Of a DNA stretch of 64,000 nucleotides, positions 26,401-34,545 are shown piece after piece. Under the pieces are notes generated by a model. It was not told where the DNA came from. It worked only from the letters and a program-made list of their open reading frames with translations, and did not search any database. Numbering within the stretch: the first letter of the stretch is position 1; every line of letters starts with the position of its first letter. Position numbers and translations under genes: made by a program. This DNA comes from Corynebacterium matruchotii (lineage in GTDB: Bacteria; Actinomycetota; Actinomycetes; Mycobacteriales; Mycobacteriaceae), in the NCBI RefSeq assembly GCF_011612265.2, contig NZ_CP050134.2:1984001-2048000 (forward strand), written 5' to 3'.

Positions 26401-29333
26401 CCGCGGTTGTCAACCTCGGGCAGGCCGGTGATGGTGTCACCAGCTGCGGAGACGGAGCCCACGCCGGCAACGCCTGCGAGCAGGGCGAATACCGCATCGG
26501 GGAGACGGTCGTGGGACACGACCGGGCTGGCCCCGGTAGCAACAGATTCCGGCAACTCCAGCGGAATATCAACATGTTTGACATGGTAGGGGCGGCTGTC
26601 CTCAGGGAGGTGCTCCCAGGTGGAGTCGGCGTTGATGCGCAGAATGAACTGGTTGTCGTCTTCTTCGATGAGGTCGAAGGCAGTTTCCGGCAGGTGGTAG
26701 GCCGGGTTATCGATCAGGTGACCATGCCAGGAAATGGTGCGGGACTTCAAGATGGTCTCCGCCGGAGTGTCGGCAAGCCGGGAGAAGGCCGGTTCGACTT
26801 CGCCGGTTTCGGTGGCGATTTTGTCTACGCAGGCGGCTTCAAAACGACCCAATAGGTCGGCGACAGGCTCGTCTACCTGGGTAATGCCGCCGACGGAGAT
26901 GGGGCCAGGAATGACCCGCACTGCGCGTGCCGGGTAACGGTCATCATGGGCTTGCCACAGGGAGTCCAGGCCAAACCACCGTTTGAGGTCGCCGTCGATG
27001 ATGGGCACCCAGGGCATGGGTTTGTGGTGTTTACGGTTGAGCGTGATGAACCAGGCGGCGTCGCTGGGTTGCACGGTGATGTCGCGGGCCTGTGGGTATG
27101 CGGCCAGGAGCTTGTCGACGGCCGCAGGTGCGTCCGCGATGTCGGCAATCTCGGGGAAGAGTGTTTCCACTTCCCCATGGTCCACGGGGTTGAGTCGGGC
27201 CTCAACGCGGTGCAGCAGGTCGAAGAATCGGTCATCCCAGGTGGGGTCAGTGAAAGGATACGCCAATTCGACAAAGCGTTCGACCCATTGGGCGTAGGTC
27301 ATCAGTTCGACGTCGCCGAAGTAGGGCTTCGCGGTCTTGTTGATTGCCTCGATGATTTCCGAAGCGTGATCCGCGTAGGTATCGGGATCAAGTGAGGTAA
27401 TGAGTCGGGAGGCCCGGGCGAAATCATTGTCGATCTCGTACAGGTCGGCAAGCAGGTGTGATTGCCCCGAGGTCATGCCACCATCAGACTTGAGGCGGCC
27501 CACCCAGCCCTCGTTAATGCCAGGGGTGTTGACGAGGGCTTGTTTCACCTCGTCGGTGGTTTTGGCTTCCTTGGTGGCCATGGCTGCGGTTCCGACGAGG
27601 ATGCCGTCGATAGGCATGCGTTTGCGGCCGTGTTTCAGTGACCAGTCGCCGGAAATATATTGTGCAGCCTTGTCGGGAGTACCAATGCCGCCGCCGGCGA
27701 CGATGACCACGTTGGGGCGTTGCCGCAGCTCTTTGTAGGTGGCGAGCAGCAGATCGTCCAGGTCGACCCAGGAATGGTGACCGCCAGCGTGCCCATCTTC
27801 AATTTGTACGATGATGTCGGTTTCGGGGTTGGCGTCGGCGATTTCCAAAACGCTGCGGATTTGAGCGACGGTGCCCGGTTTGAAGGCGATGTAGGGGTAT
27901 CCGTCAGCGTGCAGGTCGGCGATGAGCTGGTTGGCTTCCTCCAGTTCGGGGATGCCGGCGGAAATGGTGACGCCGTTGATGGCAGAACCTGCGGCACGAG
28001 CCTTGGAAACGATACGCTGTTGACCAAATTGGAGGTTCCACATGTACCGGTCGAAGAACATGGAGTTGAATTGGGCGCTACGGCCGGGCTCCAATTGGGC
28101 TTGGAGATTGTCGTTATTGAAGTTGAAGACTTCCTCCGAATACTGGCCGCCGCCTGCCATTTCCGCCCAGTGGCCGGCGTTAGCTGCGGCAGCAACAATA
28201 TCGGCGTCCACGGTGGTGGGGGTCATACCGGCCAGGATGATGGGCGACAAGCCGGTAAGCCGGCTGAAGGCGGTTTGAACCTTGCGCTCCCCGGTGGGGA
28301 GCTCGATGACGCGCGGCGCGAAATCATCAAAGTTGATGAGCTTGGGCAGTTCAGTGCCGGGGGTGGCGAGATCGTCACGCTTAGCCGGGGTGGAGCCATC
28401 GAGGATGATGGCGTCAGTTTGTTCGCAGGTGATCTGGCCTAGCGCCTTGTCGAGGGTGAGCAGGTAGTCGTGCTCGCCAACTTTCCACTCATATGGGTCA
28501 ACGAGAATGTAGTCGCCGAGCCGTTGAGCATCCACCGCATTAAGGCCACATTTCTCCGACCATTCGACCGCCTGTGCGACAGCCTCACGGTTGTGTTCAT
28601 GGTGGAATGCGGCTTTCACTCCCAGGTCGGCGAAGGTGACATCCACATGTTCCCCGCCGCGCTCGTGGGTGTCAATGGTGGCATTATACTTATCGACGGC
28701 TGCCGTCACCGCACGCTTGACTGCCGCCAATTCGGCGCTGTCCCCGGAATAGACTGCCCGAATGGGGCTGTTGATCACGCCGGGAGCGATGGGCAGCAAT
28801 TCTACTGGCACGCCTTGAACGGACATCATCCTGCCAAAGGTGGCTTGGGATGCGGCTGCACCAAGGAGGAAAGCAAAGGCCACATAGTTGACGAGTTTCT
28901 CGTCATCGACCCAATTGTCACCAGGTAGTTCGGTGAGGCATTCTACCCCCAGAATGCCCTGGGAGTGGCCGTACGCGGTGTATTTTTCTGGGGTGAAACC
29001 CAGTTGACCGAGTTGGGTAACGGCAGCGATTTCCCCCAGCAGAATCCCCGGAACCGATACCGCCGGTTCGGCATCAATTTCTTCCGGCTTGATATCATCT
29101 GCAGATTCTGCGGCAATGATCTGGCGTAGCCGGGTCAGGCCACCTGGCACAATCTGGGATACTTCCCGCACAACGGGAGCAATCTTGAGCTGAGCAGCAT
29201 CAATGAGGTTTTCCAATTGGGTGCGGATGTATGAGTCCGTTCCAAATGCTGCCAGGTTCTTTTGCCATGCCGAAGCTTGACCTCCGAGAAGCACACCAAC
29301 ATTAGTGATTGCATGCAAGGGGGAAAGGTTCAT
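20469..29333 (-). CDS. fas: Type I fatty acid synthase, single chain
   Basis: Multidomain enzyme making C16-C18 acyl-CoA, including precursors of mycolic acids. About 2954 residues. Order seen: acetyltransferase with GHSQG (near 125), enoyl reductase starting SPIILAGMTPTT (near 370), MaoC-like dehydratase with GDYNPIHTS (near 1160), malonyl/palmitoyl transferase with AGHSLGEYTA (near 1355), Ala/Pro-rich linker (1620-1680), acyl carrier region with GGVSSRRNQLL (near 1715), ketoreductase with VAIVTGASP (near 2015), and ketosynthase with VAACATAAVS (near 2605), SKHDTST and LTGHAKGG. No phosphopantetheinyl transferase domain, so a separate AcpS is required. The ATG at 29333 is preceded by AAGGA; an in-frame GTG five codons upstream is less likely. 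It is not at this place in mycobacteria, and I recall C. glutamicum fas genes elsewhere. Confidence 0.96.
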   Translation of the reverse strand: MNLSPLHAITNVGVLLGGQASAWQKNLAAFGTDSYIRTQLENLIDAAQLKIAPVVREVSQIVPGGLTRLRQIIAAESADDIKPEEIDAEPAVSVPGILLGEIAAVTQLGQLGFTPEKYTAYGHSQGILGVECLTELPGDNWVDDEKLVNYVAFAFLLGAAASQATFGRMMSVQGVPVELLPIAPGVINSPIRAVYSGDSAELAAVKRAVTAAVDKYNATIDTHERGGEHVDVTFADLGVKAAFHHEHNREAVAQAVEWSEKCGLNAVDAQRLGDYILVDPYEWKVGEHDYLLTLDKALGQITCEQTDAIILDGSTPAKRDDLATPGTELPKLINFDDFAPRVIELPTGERKVQTAFSRLTGLSPIILAGMTPTTVDADIVAAAANAGHWAEMAGGGQYSEEVFNFNNDNLQAQLEPGRSAQFNSMFFDRYMWNLQFGQQRIVSKARAAGSAINGVTISAGIPELEEANQLIADLHADGYPYIAFKPGTVAQIRSVLEIADANPETDIIVQIEDGHAGGHHSWVDLDDLLLATYKELRQRPNVVIVAGGGIGTPDKAAQYISGDWSLKHGRKRMPIDGILVGTAAMATKEAKTTDEVKQALVNTPGINEGWVGRLKSDGGMTSGQSHLLADLYEIDNDFARASRLITSLDPDTYADHASEIIEAINKTAKPYFGDVELMTYAQWVERFVELAYPFTDPTWDDRFFDLLHRVEARLNPVDHGEVETLFPEIADIADAPAAVDKLLAAYPQARDITVQPSDAAWFITLNRKHHKPMPWVPIIDGDLKRWFGLDSLWQAHDDRYPARAVRVIPGPISVGGITQVDEPVADLLGRFEAACVDKIATETGEVEPAFSRLADTPAETILKSRTISWHGHLIDNPAYHLPETAFDLIEEDDNQFILRINADSTWEHLPEDSRPYHVKHVDIPLELPESVATGASPVVSHDRLPDAVFALLAGVAGVGSVSAAGDTITGLPEVDNRGDVHDSFHLPAKLPRTHAGVAGGNPAEITPDVLVGPCWPAIYTALGTGKLADGYPVIEGLLNAVHLDHVIDLKADLAELADGRRIDVTSRCASIAESASGRIVTVELELYSDGEQVATMMERFAIRGRQSGTNTPVPAPAYGGVTGEIVDTPRSFVDRAVVTAPADMTPFATVTGDYNPIHTSYNASQLVGLPAPLVHGMWLSATAQQVAGRHGAVQSWTYSMYGMVQLNDEVEITVERVGRIGLQPALEITCRIGGEVVSRGQAILAEPVIAYVYPGQGIQAKGMGQGDRQACPAAREAWERADKHTRKSLGFSIIDVIDNNPTKLVVGDTTFRHPKGVLNLTQFTQVALAVVAYGQTERLRVAGALSSQNMYAGHSLGEYTALASLANIFDLEAVIDIVYSRGSAMHSLVPRDEQGRSNYGLGALRPNMIGVAAEDVNDYVQRVAEESGEYLEIVNYNIAGQQYAVAGTLAGLAALKDATNHPKAFVMIPGIDVPFHSAVLRPGVPAFAEKLDELLPQEIDKDALVGKYVPNLVARPFELTQDFIDAILAVVPSTRLAKWDLDNADENSLVRTLMIELLSWQFASPVRWIETQELLINNVDEIVEIGLAASPTLTNLALRSMDVLGVHVPVFNVERDQDVVMLNDVAQPPVFEEPEEEPAAEETAPAAPAAPVAPATDAPAAAPTTAPAAPAAAAGPAPELNFTAADAINVLFAFQNKIRVDQIAGSDTTEILTGGVSSRRNQLLMDLSAELGVAAIDGAADAEITVLHQRVNIAAPTYKPYGPVLTDALTATLRQLFGSAGVKPSYVGERVTGPWALPQSWVPWVEAEVLLGTREGESVRGGALGELPNKVANKSEADALIDEAIQAVARREGVSVSLGSAGGGAGVAVDSAALDEFAEKIIGYHGILAENARTILAELGHLPDPEVQNLDDDDVFVALDAELGTGWLQDVQPVFDERRAVLFNDRWAIAREELARVALGEITAEPGRFAGLGDVIAGQARWWAERQPEQAEVLERIAAEAAGEAEEPYRNDVAIVTGASPDSIASSIVEKLLAGGATVIMTASRVDQARKEFARIMFAKHASVSASLWLVPANLSSFRDTDALVAWAGTEQKASVGGTTQVTKPALIPTLLFPFAAPKVYGLLTDAGPAQENQTRLLLWSLQRLIAGAAALQEDSTVHVVLPGSPNRGTFGGDGAYGEVKAALDAVVNKWKVEKGWPEKVTLAHAHIGWVAGTNLMGGNDALVPIAEAEGIHVYHPNEIADELLTLVTRQSRIHAKVAPLDADFTGGLADAKISLPELAARLERASESTDEEDKPATIKALPTPVWHEQPAAIDTNDITQDLDDMVVIVGVGEVSSWGSGRTRYEAEFGINRDGSVDLTAAGVLELAWMMGLLTWKEDPAPAWYDADNQAVAEEDIYDRFRDEVIARAGIRELTDKYFLTGQGSIDVATVFLDREIEFVVDSEAEARDYVAADEEGTRIYRNEDGEWVVRKLKGAIARVPRKATLTRTVAGQMPDGFDPARWGIPPAMLDGLDRIAVWNLVTAVDAFLTAGFSPAELLQAVHPGDVSSTQGTGIGGMESLHKVFVTRFLGEARPSDILQEALPNVVAAHVMQSYVGGYGQMIHPVAACATAAVSVEEGVDKIRLGKSDVVIAGGIDDVQVESLTGFGDMNATAETAAMHAKGIDSRFISRANDQRRGGFLEAEGGGTVILARGSVAKELGLPVYAVVAHAQSYADGAHTSIPAPGLGALGAGRGGKDSRLVKSLRSLGLTPDDVRVVSKHDTSTNANDPNESQLHTVLWQHLGRDVTNPMFVISQKSLTGHAKGGAALFQIGGLIDVFKNGKLPQNASLDCVDKAIEPKAKSLVWLRKPLEIGEVKAGVLTSLGFGHVAAVVVLAHPGVFAKVAGEEWRERATKRLRDGQRAFETGMLNRGELYVQPQDRRLPKQRTEAAEIQVILDDNIRLGEDGFFPPAAD

Positions 29334-29393
29334 TCCACGTTCCTTCACTTAGGTTTTCGATTGGGTTGCCAAAAATAACAGCAATACCTTTAC

Positions 29394-29422
29394 GGAAGCG
29401 TAGGTTACTTCCCCGTAGGTTT
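29394..29422 (-). promoter_or_regulatory. Candidate operator upstream of fas
   Basis: Two direct copies of CGTAGGTT (29400-29407 and 29415-29422, plus-strand reading) are 15 bp apart, start to start. GGAAG and CTTCC flank the first copy symmetrically. The site is about 65-90 bases before the fas start, a position suiting a lipid regulator such as FasR. Seen: repeats. Inferred: role. Confidence 0.3.
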
Positions 29423-29555
29423 CAATGTGAAAAAAATCACTCAAAACAATCTGCGCACTGCAAACCCCTGTTTGCCCCGTTACTAGTTCTCACACACCGT
29501 CACTCGAACCAGGCGTGCACCATGCCACCCGGTCGAATACTTGTGCGCAACCTAG

Positions 29556-32500
29556 CTATTTGATGTAATCATGCCAGGCCGCAGCGAAAAGTCGATCCAT
29601 AGACCATAACGGTGGGCATTTCGTGAGAATTGGCCCCATGTCCTCCCACACCAAATATCGAACAGCCTTGCTAGCCTCTATTCCGTCCTGCCAAGCACCC
29701 GGCAGGAACCGGCCACGTCCAGCGCCAGGATGCTCACCCCGCACCAGGAGCCCCTGCGCTACAAGTGGCGCAGCGGCCTTATCAAGCTGCGATTTTCGCC
29801 ACCCATTCCAGGCACGAACGTGAGCATCGGTGGGATCGGCCAATGCCAAGACCTGCAGAAAATACCTGGCGCTATCCGCGGAAACCGCAAATCGGTTCGC
29901 CACCTCCGCCACAATCTCCGGGACGGACACCAATGGGTCATGAGGATCCCCCGCTGGCCCACCGGTGCGCCCCAAATCCATCAGCAACTCATTAAGATGT
30001 CCCTCTAACAGCACCCGAATGGGCATGGTATTCCGGGTAAAATAATCAAGTTTCCGATAATCAGCCGCCCCCACAATATCGATTGTTCCGACCTCCCACT
30101 CCCCAGCAGCCAATTGCTGCTGCCCATGAGTTTTCAGGTTCTGTAATTTCTCCCGAAACACTCCGCGTGCGGGATCGTCGAGACTCGTGTTGCCGATAAG
30201 GTGGAGCAACGTCGCCAGATAATCACCAGCGGAATATTCATCCAAACCAATCGGCACCCCTGTGGTCTCGGATAAGGCAACGTTAGTGAGCCAGGAAAGA
30301 TCGTCGAATTGGGGCATTGCCTGCTGAAACTGGCCAGCGGTGATATGCATGATGGGCTTGCCGGTGTTCGCATTCAGTTGTGCTGCCATGGCAGCGATGT
30401 CTAGCCCGGTCTCGGAAAAATCTGCATTCACCCCAGCGCCGAGCACGCAATCAATCCGTGTCAAGCCCCGCAATTGGACAATGGCAACATGCATATCCGG
30501 CTGACTCAACCCGTACCGGTTTCGCACTGCCGGCGCAGGCACGCCTTCGCCGGGACTCACCACAAGGCCGCCCAACATATACGTGCACGTTTCCGGGGTG
30601 AGAATGGTGTGGGCCGCGAGCTGCGCCGACCGATCCGGCCGATCCGGGTGCCGAGACCACGCCAGAATCACCCCCAGATAATAGATGAATTCCGAACGGG
30701 TAAGCGAAAGATCCGGAAAGCGGGAATCGACCGAATCAGGCCGATATACCAAAACCCGGTTACGGTTGTACCGCCAATGTCGGTCACCATCATAGTGACC
30801 GGTATGCGCATCTCGGCTCTGCCACCCGGAACCAAATATTCCTAATTCTGTAGCCCATAGCAGGAAACGGCACACCTCTGCAACAACGTCGGGATCCAGA
30901 TGCCGGCCAGCCAATCCTGCCACAAGCGTCTTCTCCCGGCCAATATAGTCCAACCAGCGGAATGTCATTGTAGCGGCCGGCATCGGATCCGAATCAAGGC
31001 GGCTGAGCACCTCCCAAAGCTTGGTGGCCTCATGGTATGGATTGACGCTTCGGGAGCCCCGACCGGTGCGGCCGGTCACTGTAAACAACAGTGATAATGC
31101 CGCCTCACTCATATTATTCGTTTCGGAATAATCGGCCGCACCAAACCAACCATGGAGCTGCCGCACCTTAGAAACCAAAGATAATAGCGATTCCGCAATC
31201 ACCGAATTGGAGCCGAATAGTTTTTCGATCGTTGCCAGTTCCGGGTTTTCCCATAGCTCTTCAGCCTGCTCCGTGGTAACGGCCCGCAGCGCGGTGCTCA
31301 TGCTAAGATCCCGGGGTCGGAGCTGGTTTAATGCCCCCACCGGAACCTCGCCGATACCATCAGCAACCTGAGCGATGGAAAGCCCTGAATCAACATCGAT
31401 AAGCATCCGATCCCGACTCAAAAGCCATGTCCCACCGCCAGGACGGTTCAGTGCCGCGCACAGGGGAACTGGTGCCCGGAAACTACCCAATGGTGTGACC
31501 AATCGATAATCACCGGTGCCGCCACGAGGCCCAAAAGACAATGCGATATGCGCGCCATTACTTACTCCACAAGGGCCATCCGCCGTGGTGGGGTGGGCCG
31601 AAACCACGAGTGAATCCGACATAAGAAACTCATGATCGGCGGGAATTCTAGTGCGCCGCAGCCCAGTAATCTTTATGCCAGGCACACTGGTGCCACGTTT
31701 AAGTGGTGAAAAATAATCCATGTCGACAATCTCCCCAGTTTCCCACACCATTGCAACGTCGTCGACAAGCACATAATGCGGCCCGGTGCCTACAACCTTG
31801 CCGTTGCATTCCTGCGACCCCCAGGGGGCAAGCAACTCACCGTCATTGCGGGTGCGGGCCCCCAATAGTCGACAATGGCGGGCACCATGAGCATCGTCAT
31901 AACGCACCGCGATCCGCTCCCCCACCAACCAAGCCGAATCGAGGGTGCGACAATCTTTGGGCAACCGGCCACGTGCCACAATGGCATCACCGTCAATCAT
32001 CTCAATGCTTTGCCCACTCCGTACCGCAACTGCAGGGTAGGCATCATAAAGCTCAAAGCTCTTATGGCTTTTGCAAACCTGCTCAAGCATTGGCCAGGCC
32101 AATTCGCTCATAACCCCACGACTAATACGTAACTGCAACTCTGCTACTGGATCAAAGTCTCGAAGCTGCGCCACTGCTTTGGAATTCATCGACACAAACC
32201 TCTTATCGAACACATATGCCAACTGCTGAGTCTGGAAAATATCCCACTCCGGCCCGGAGCCAGCAAGTTGCTGCTTTGTCTTCACCAAGCGGTTCAACAC
32301 AAGACTCACCAACCGCCGAGCGGGCTTCGATGCCGCAAACGCATCAAAATTGTTCGCAATAGTTCTAATATTCAGGTTTGCGACAAGCCACCCACGCAGC
32401 CGCTTATGGGAGCAAATCCCCGCCAAGTCACACCGATTCGAGTCGCTCGCCCAGTCCTGCCAGCGCAGTTCCTCACTAAAATCGCCATTCCACTCAATAC

Positions 32501-33539
32501 CGCTTGCACACAATGCGTCCACAAGGTCGATGGGAAAAACCGAAAAACGGGGCACAAGCGACAAGCCCGACAACGACATGCTCCGCACCGCATCGACCAA
32601 TCTGCGATCAGATGGTAACACTTCTCTGTATCCCAGACCTTCCAGCCAATCAACCAAATCCGCCGCTAGAGTCGGGATAGCGTCACAATCATGGAGCAAC
32701 GATAAAAATTCCGCCGCCGTAAGATGCGCCGGCCGGGACTTGCGCAAAACCGCCCGACAATCAGGGTTTTTCGATGTCAGCGTCCGCAACGACTCGTGAG
32801 CCTCCTGAAAAAAGCCCGCCTCCGACCTGCGGAAACCTGACGATCCCAGAATCGCCTCAAGAAAGTACTGATGCTTATCCTCAGGGATGTCCTGCAGCAC
32901 CCCCGCATACGCTCCCACCCCGGCGCGCATCACCGCAACCAGCACCTGCACGGAAGACTGCGAATCAGCACGCACCTGATCGCGCAGTTCCCGCACGCCC
33001 ACAACACCCAGATTGAAAAACTCGACAAAAGTAGCCGCCCGCTGCGACGTATCAATGGGAAGATCGTAATCTCGTTCAACCTGCCGTGCCTTGGCGTAAT
33101 AGTGCCTGGCATAAGTGTTTTTCTCCACCTTGGCGAAAATACGTGCTAGTTCGTCAAAAATCGGTGGAATCACCCGCGGCGCAGCCTCAAACAGCACATC
33201 GTCCAGCGCATCGAATCTGGTCCGCACAGCGGAAGCATCGGTGCCAGCAACGCGCCTAGCCCATTCCATCGTAGGAATCAGGTCCAGGACATACTGTGCA
33301 CCTTGAGGATCTGCCGCGAGCGCTGCCGCCGGGAAACCGGTTGAGGCAGGCGGCGCATAGCCAACCTTTTGTTTTCTCGTTGGTGATAATCCGGCCGTCT
33401 TCATGGCAATGGTTTCCGCTTTTACCAGCGCATTAGGCACAAGTTCCACGACCACATTCCCTGTTGGCCCTATAAATTCCATGGCATTGAGTGGGGTAGT
33501 TTTCTTCGGCCGACCTTGACCGATAACAGCAATATTCAC
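29556..33539 (-). CDS. Very large protein of unknown function (about 1327 residues)
   Basis: I do not recognise the family. Start: GTG at 33539 (VNIAVIGQGRPKK) has AAGGAAG six bases upstream; an ATG ten codons earlier has no such site. No signal peptide or membrane helix is seen. The N-terminal third (to about 500) looks helical with repeat-like tracts around VEFFNLGVVGVRELRDQV; the middle (about 530-760) is rich in short beta strands, turns and Gly, as in a propeller or beta-sandwich; the C-terminal 200 residues are again helical (PEIVAEVANRFAVSADSARY). No ATPase, nuclease or kinase motif found. It lies 220 bases upstream of fas on the same strand, but there is no evidence of shared function. 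Large solitary proteins linked to MoxR/VWA systems are one possible relation; no such partner is nearby. Confidence 0.85.
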   Translation of the reverse strand: MNIAVIGQGRPKKTTPLNAMEFIGPTGNVVVELVPNALVKAETIAMKTAGLSPTRKQKVGYAPPASTGFPAAALAADPQGAQYVLDLIPTMEWARRVAGTDASAVRTRFDALDDVLFEAAPRVIPPIFDELARIFAKVEKNTYARHYYAKARQVERDYDLPIDTSQRAATFVEFFNLGVVGVRELRDQVRADSQSSVQVLVAVMRAGVGAYAGVLQDIPEDKHQYFLEAILGSSGFRRSEAGFFQEAHESLRTLTSKNPDCRAVLRKSRPAHLTAAEFLSLLHDCDAIPTLAADLVDWLEGLGYREVLPSDRRLVDAVRSMSLSGLSLVPRFSVFPIDLVDALCASGIEWNGDFSEELRWQDWASDSNRCDLAGICSHKRLRGWLVANLNIRTIANNFDAFAASKPARRLVSLVLNRLVKTKQQLAGSGPEWDIFQTQQLAYVFDKRFVSMNSKAVAQLRDFDPVAELQLRISRGVMSELAWPMLEQVCKSHKSFELYDAYPAVAVRSGQSIEMIDGDAIVARGRLPKDCRTLDSAWLVGERIAVRYDDAHGARHCRLLGARTRNDGELLAPWGSQECNGKVVGTGPHYVLVDDVAMVWETGEIVDMDYFSPLKRGTSVPGIKITGLRRTRIPADHEFLMSDSLVVSAHPTTADGPCGVSNGAHIALSFGPRGGTGDYRLVTPLGSFRAPVPLCAALNRPGGGTWLLSRDRMLIDVDSGLSIAQVADGIGEVPVGALNQLRPRDLSMSTALRAVTTEQAEELWENPELATIEKLFGSNSVIAESLLSLVSKVRQLHGWFGAADYSETNNMSEAALSLLFTVTGRTGRGSRSVNPYHEATKLWEVLSRLDSDPMPAATMTFRWLDYIGREKTLVAGLAGRHLDPDVVAEVCRFLLWATELGIFGSGWQSRDAHTGHYDGDRHWRYNRNRVLVYRPDSVDSRFPDLSLTRSEFIYYLGVILAWSRHPDRPDRSAQLAAHTILTPETCTYMLGGLVVSPGEGVPAPAVRNRYGLSQPDMHVAIVQLRGLTRIDCVLGAGVNADFSETGLDIAAMAAQLNANTGKPIMHITAGQFQQAMPQFDDLSWLTNVALSETTGVPIGLDEYSAGDYLATLLHLIGNTSLDDPARGVFREKLQNLKTHGQQQLAAGEWEVGTIDIVGAADYRKLDYFTRNTMPIRVLLEGHLNELLMDLGRTGGPAGDPHDPLVSVPEIVAEVANRFAVSADSARYFLQVLALADPTDAHVRAWNGWRKSQLDKAAAPLVAQGLLVRGEHPGAGRGRFLPGAWQDGIEASKAVRYLVWEDMGPILTKCPPLWSMDRLFAAAWHDYIK

Positions 33540-33939
33540 GGATCTTCCTTGCGATGAAGTATTCCGCATCCCAGTATGACAACATTGGGGCGGAGCGAGA
33601 GTGATGCGAAATGGACTAACGTTAACCCTTTATACTCAGATCTGGTCACGTTGAACAGGCTTATTGGTGAGGGGGTATTTTCAGATGCATTTTCCTCCTA
33701 TTGGGTCCTCGTCGTAGTTGTAACTGTATTGTGATGCATCATGCCATGGTTTTACCGCGAGTATAGCGAGGTTGTAAGACATAACCACCCCCATAATTCG
33801 AACTTAGTTTCGAATTGCTGACTAGTCTCATGTGGAGCTTCATATAAGGTTTCGAAAACGGTTGAACTAGCCCAAGTCAAGGCTGAGACTGACATGATCA
33901 AAGCGGAGCACATTGCTTGCCGCAGGCTAATCCTAAGCA

Positions 33940-34002
33940 AAAGCTCCTCTTCTGTAATCGCTAGTAATATGCCCCACCATGCTGATATGAAAGGAGAGCT
34001 TT
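33940..34002. repeat. AAAGCTCC palindrome, element 10 (63 bp class)
   Basis: Outer arms CAAAAGCTC (33938-33946) and GAGCTTTTG (33996-34004) pair perfectly; the inner CTCTT/AAGGA pairs with one mismatch and one wobble. Confidence 0.65.
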
Positions 34003-34159
34003 TGGCTTCGCCTCACCATCGAATCTCGTCTCAAATCGGCTGCAATCCGGCACCTACCGATCACGCTGACGCCGAACTGGCACCAATCAGGACCACAATG
34101 AATGCTTGAACAACACGCACTCATCGTCTGATTGGTTCACGGGAGCTCTGACATAATGT

Positions 34160-34224
34160 CAAAGCTCCACTTTCCAATAGACTATTGGGAAATCATGAAT
34201 CCTTCATTGGAAAGTGGAGCTTTG
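34160..34224. repeat. AAAGCTCC palindrome, element 11 (63 bp core)
   Basis: The longest perfect arms: CAAAGCTCCACTTTCCAAT (34160-34178) and ATTGGAAAGTGGAGCTTTG (34206-34224), 19 bp. The inner left arm can instead pair with the next segment: CCAATA (34174-34179) with TATTGG (34183-34188), so two structures compete. Confidence 0.85.
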
Positions 34225-34424
34225 AAACATTTTCCTTGCGATGCACCATAAGCCCCACCGCAAATAATGTGAGTCATATCACCGCTAAAACACCGCAAAC
34301 CACCATAAAGCTGCCACATGAGTATCTGCGCTGCGCGAGTTTCACCGTATTCACCAGGTTCTGATGTGCTAATAGTCTTCCCTGGACCCCTGCTATAGCT
34401 CCCACATCGCTTTTCTTATCATGA

Positions 34425-34467
34425 GAATAGTTTTTAACCCCACCAGTCATGCTTGTGACTAGTGGGG
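34425..34467 (-). terminator. Terminator-like hairpin after the DUF4185 gene
   Basis: On the minus strand CCCCACTAGTCA pairs over all 12 positions (one U-G) with TGACTGGTGGGG around a six-base loop, followed by TTAAAAACTATTCT. It lies about 80 bases past the stop at 34546. Confidence 0.6.
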
Positions 34468-34545
34468 CATCAACAATAGTCTGCTATTGATGTAGCAGAT
34501 TGGCATTAAACCAAACTTGACCAAAGGCTCCCTTGATCGGATGTG

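Larger units (their letters stand above)
33540..34545. other. One-kilobase intergenic region with two palindromes
   Basis: No convincing gene. It carries elements 10 and 11 of the AAAGCTCC family, a lone arm (TGTGGAGCTT, 33831-33840), another lone arm (TAGCTCCC, near 34396) and the terminator-like hairpin at 34438-34467. Short frames here lack ribosome binding sites. Confidence 0.5.
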
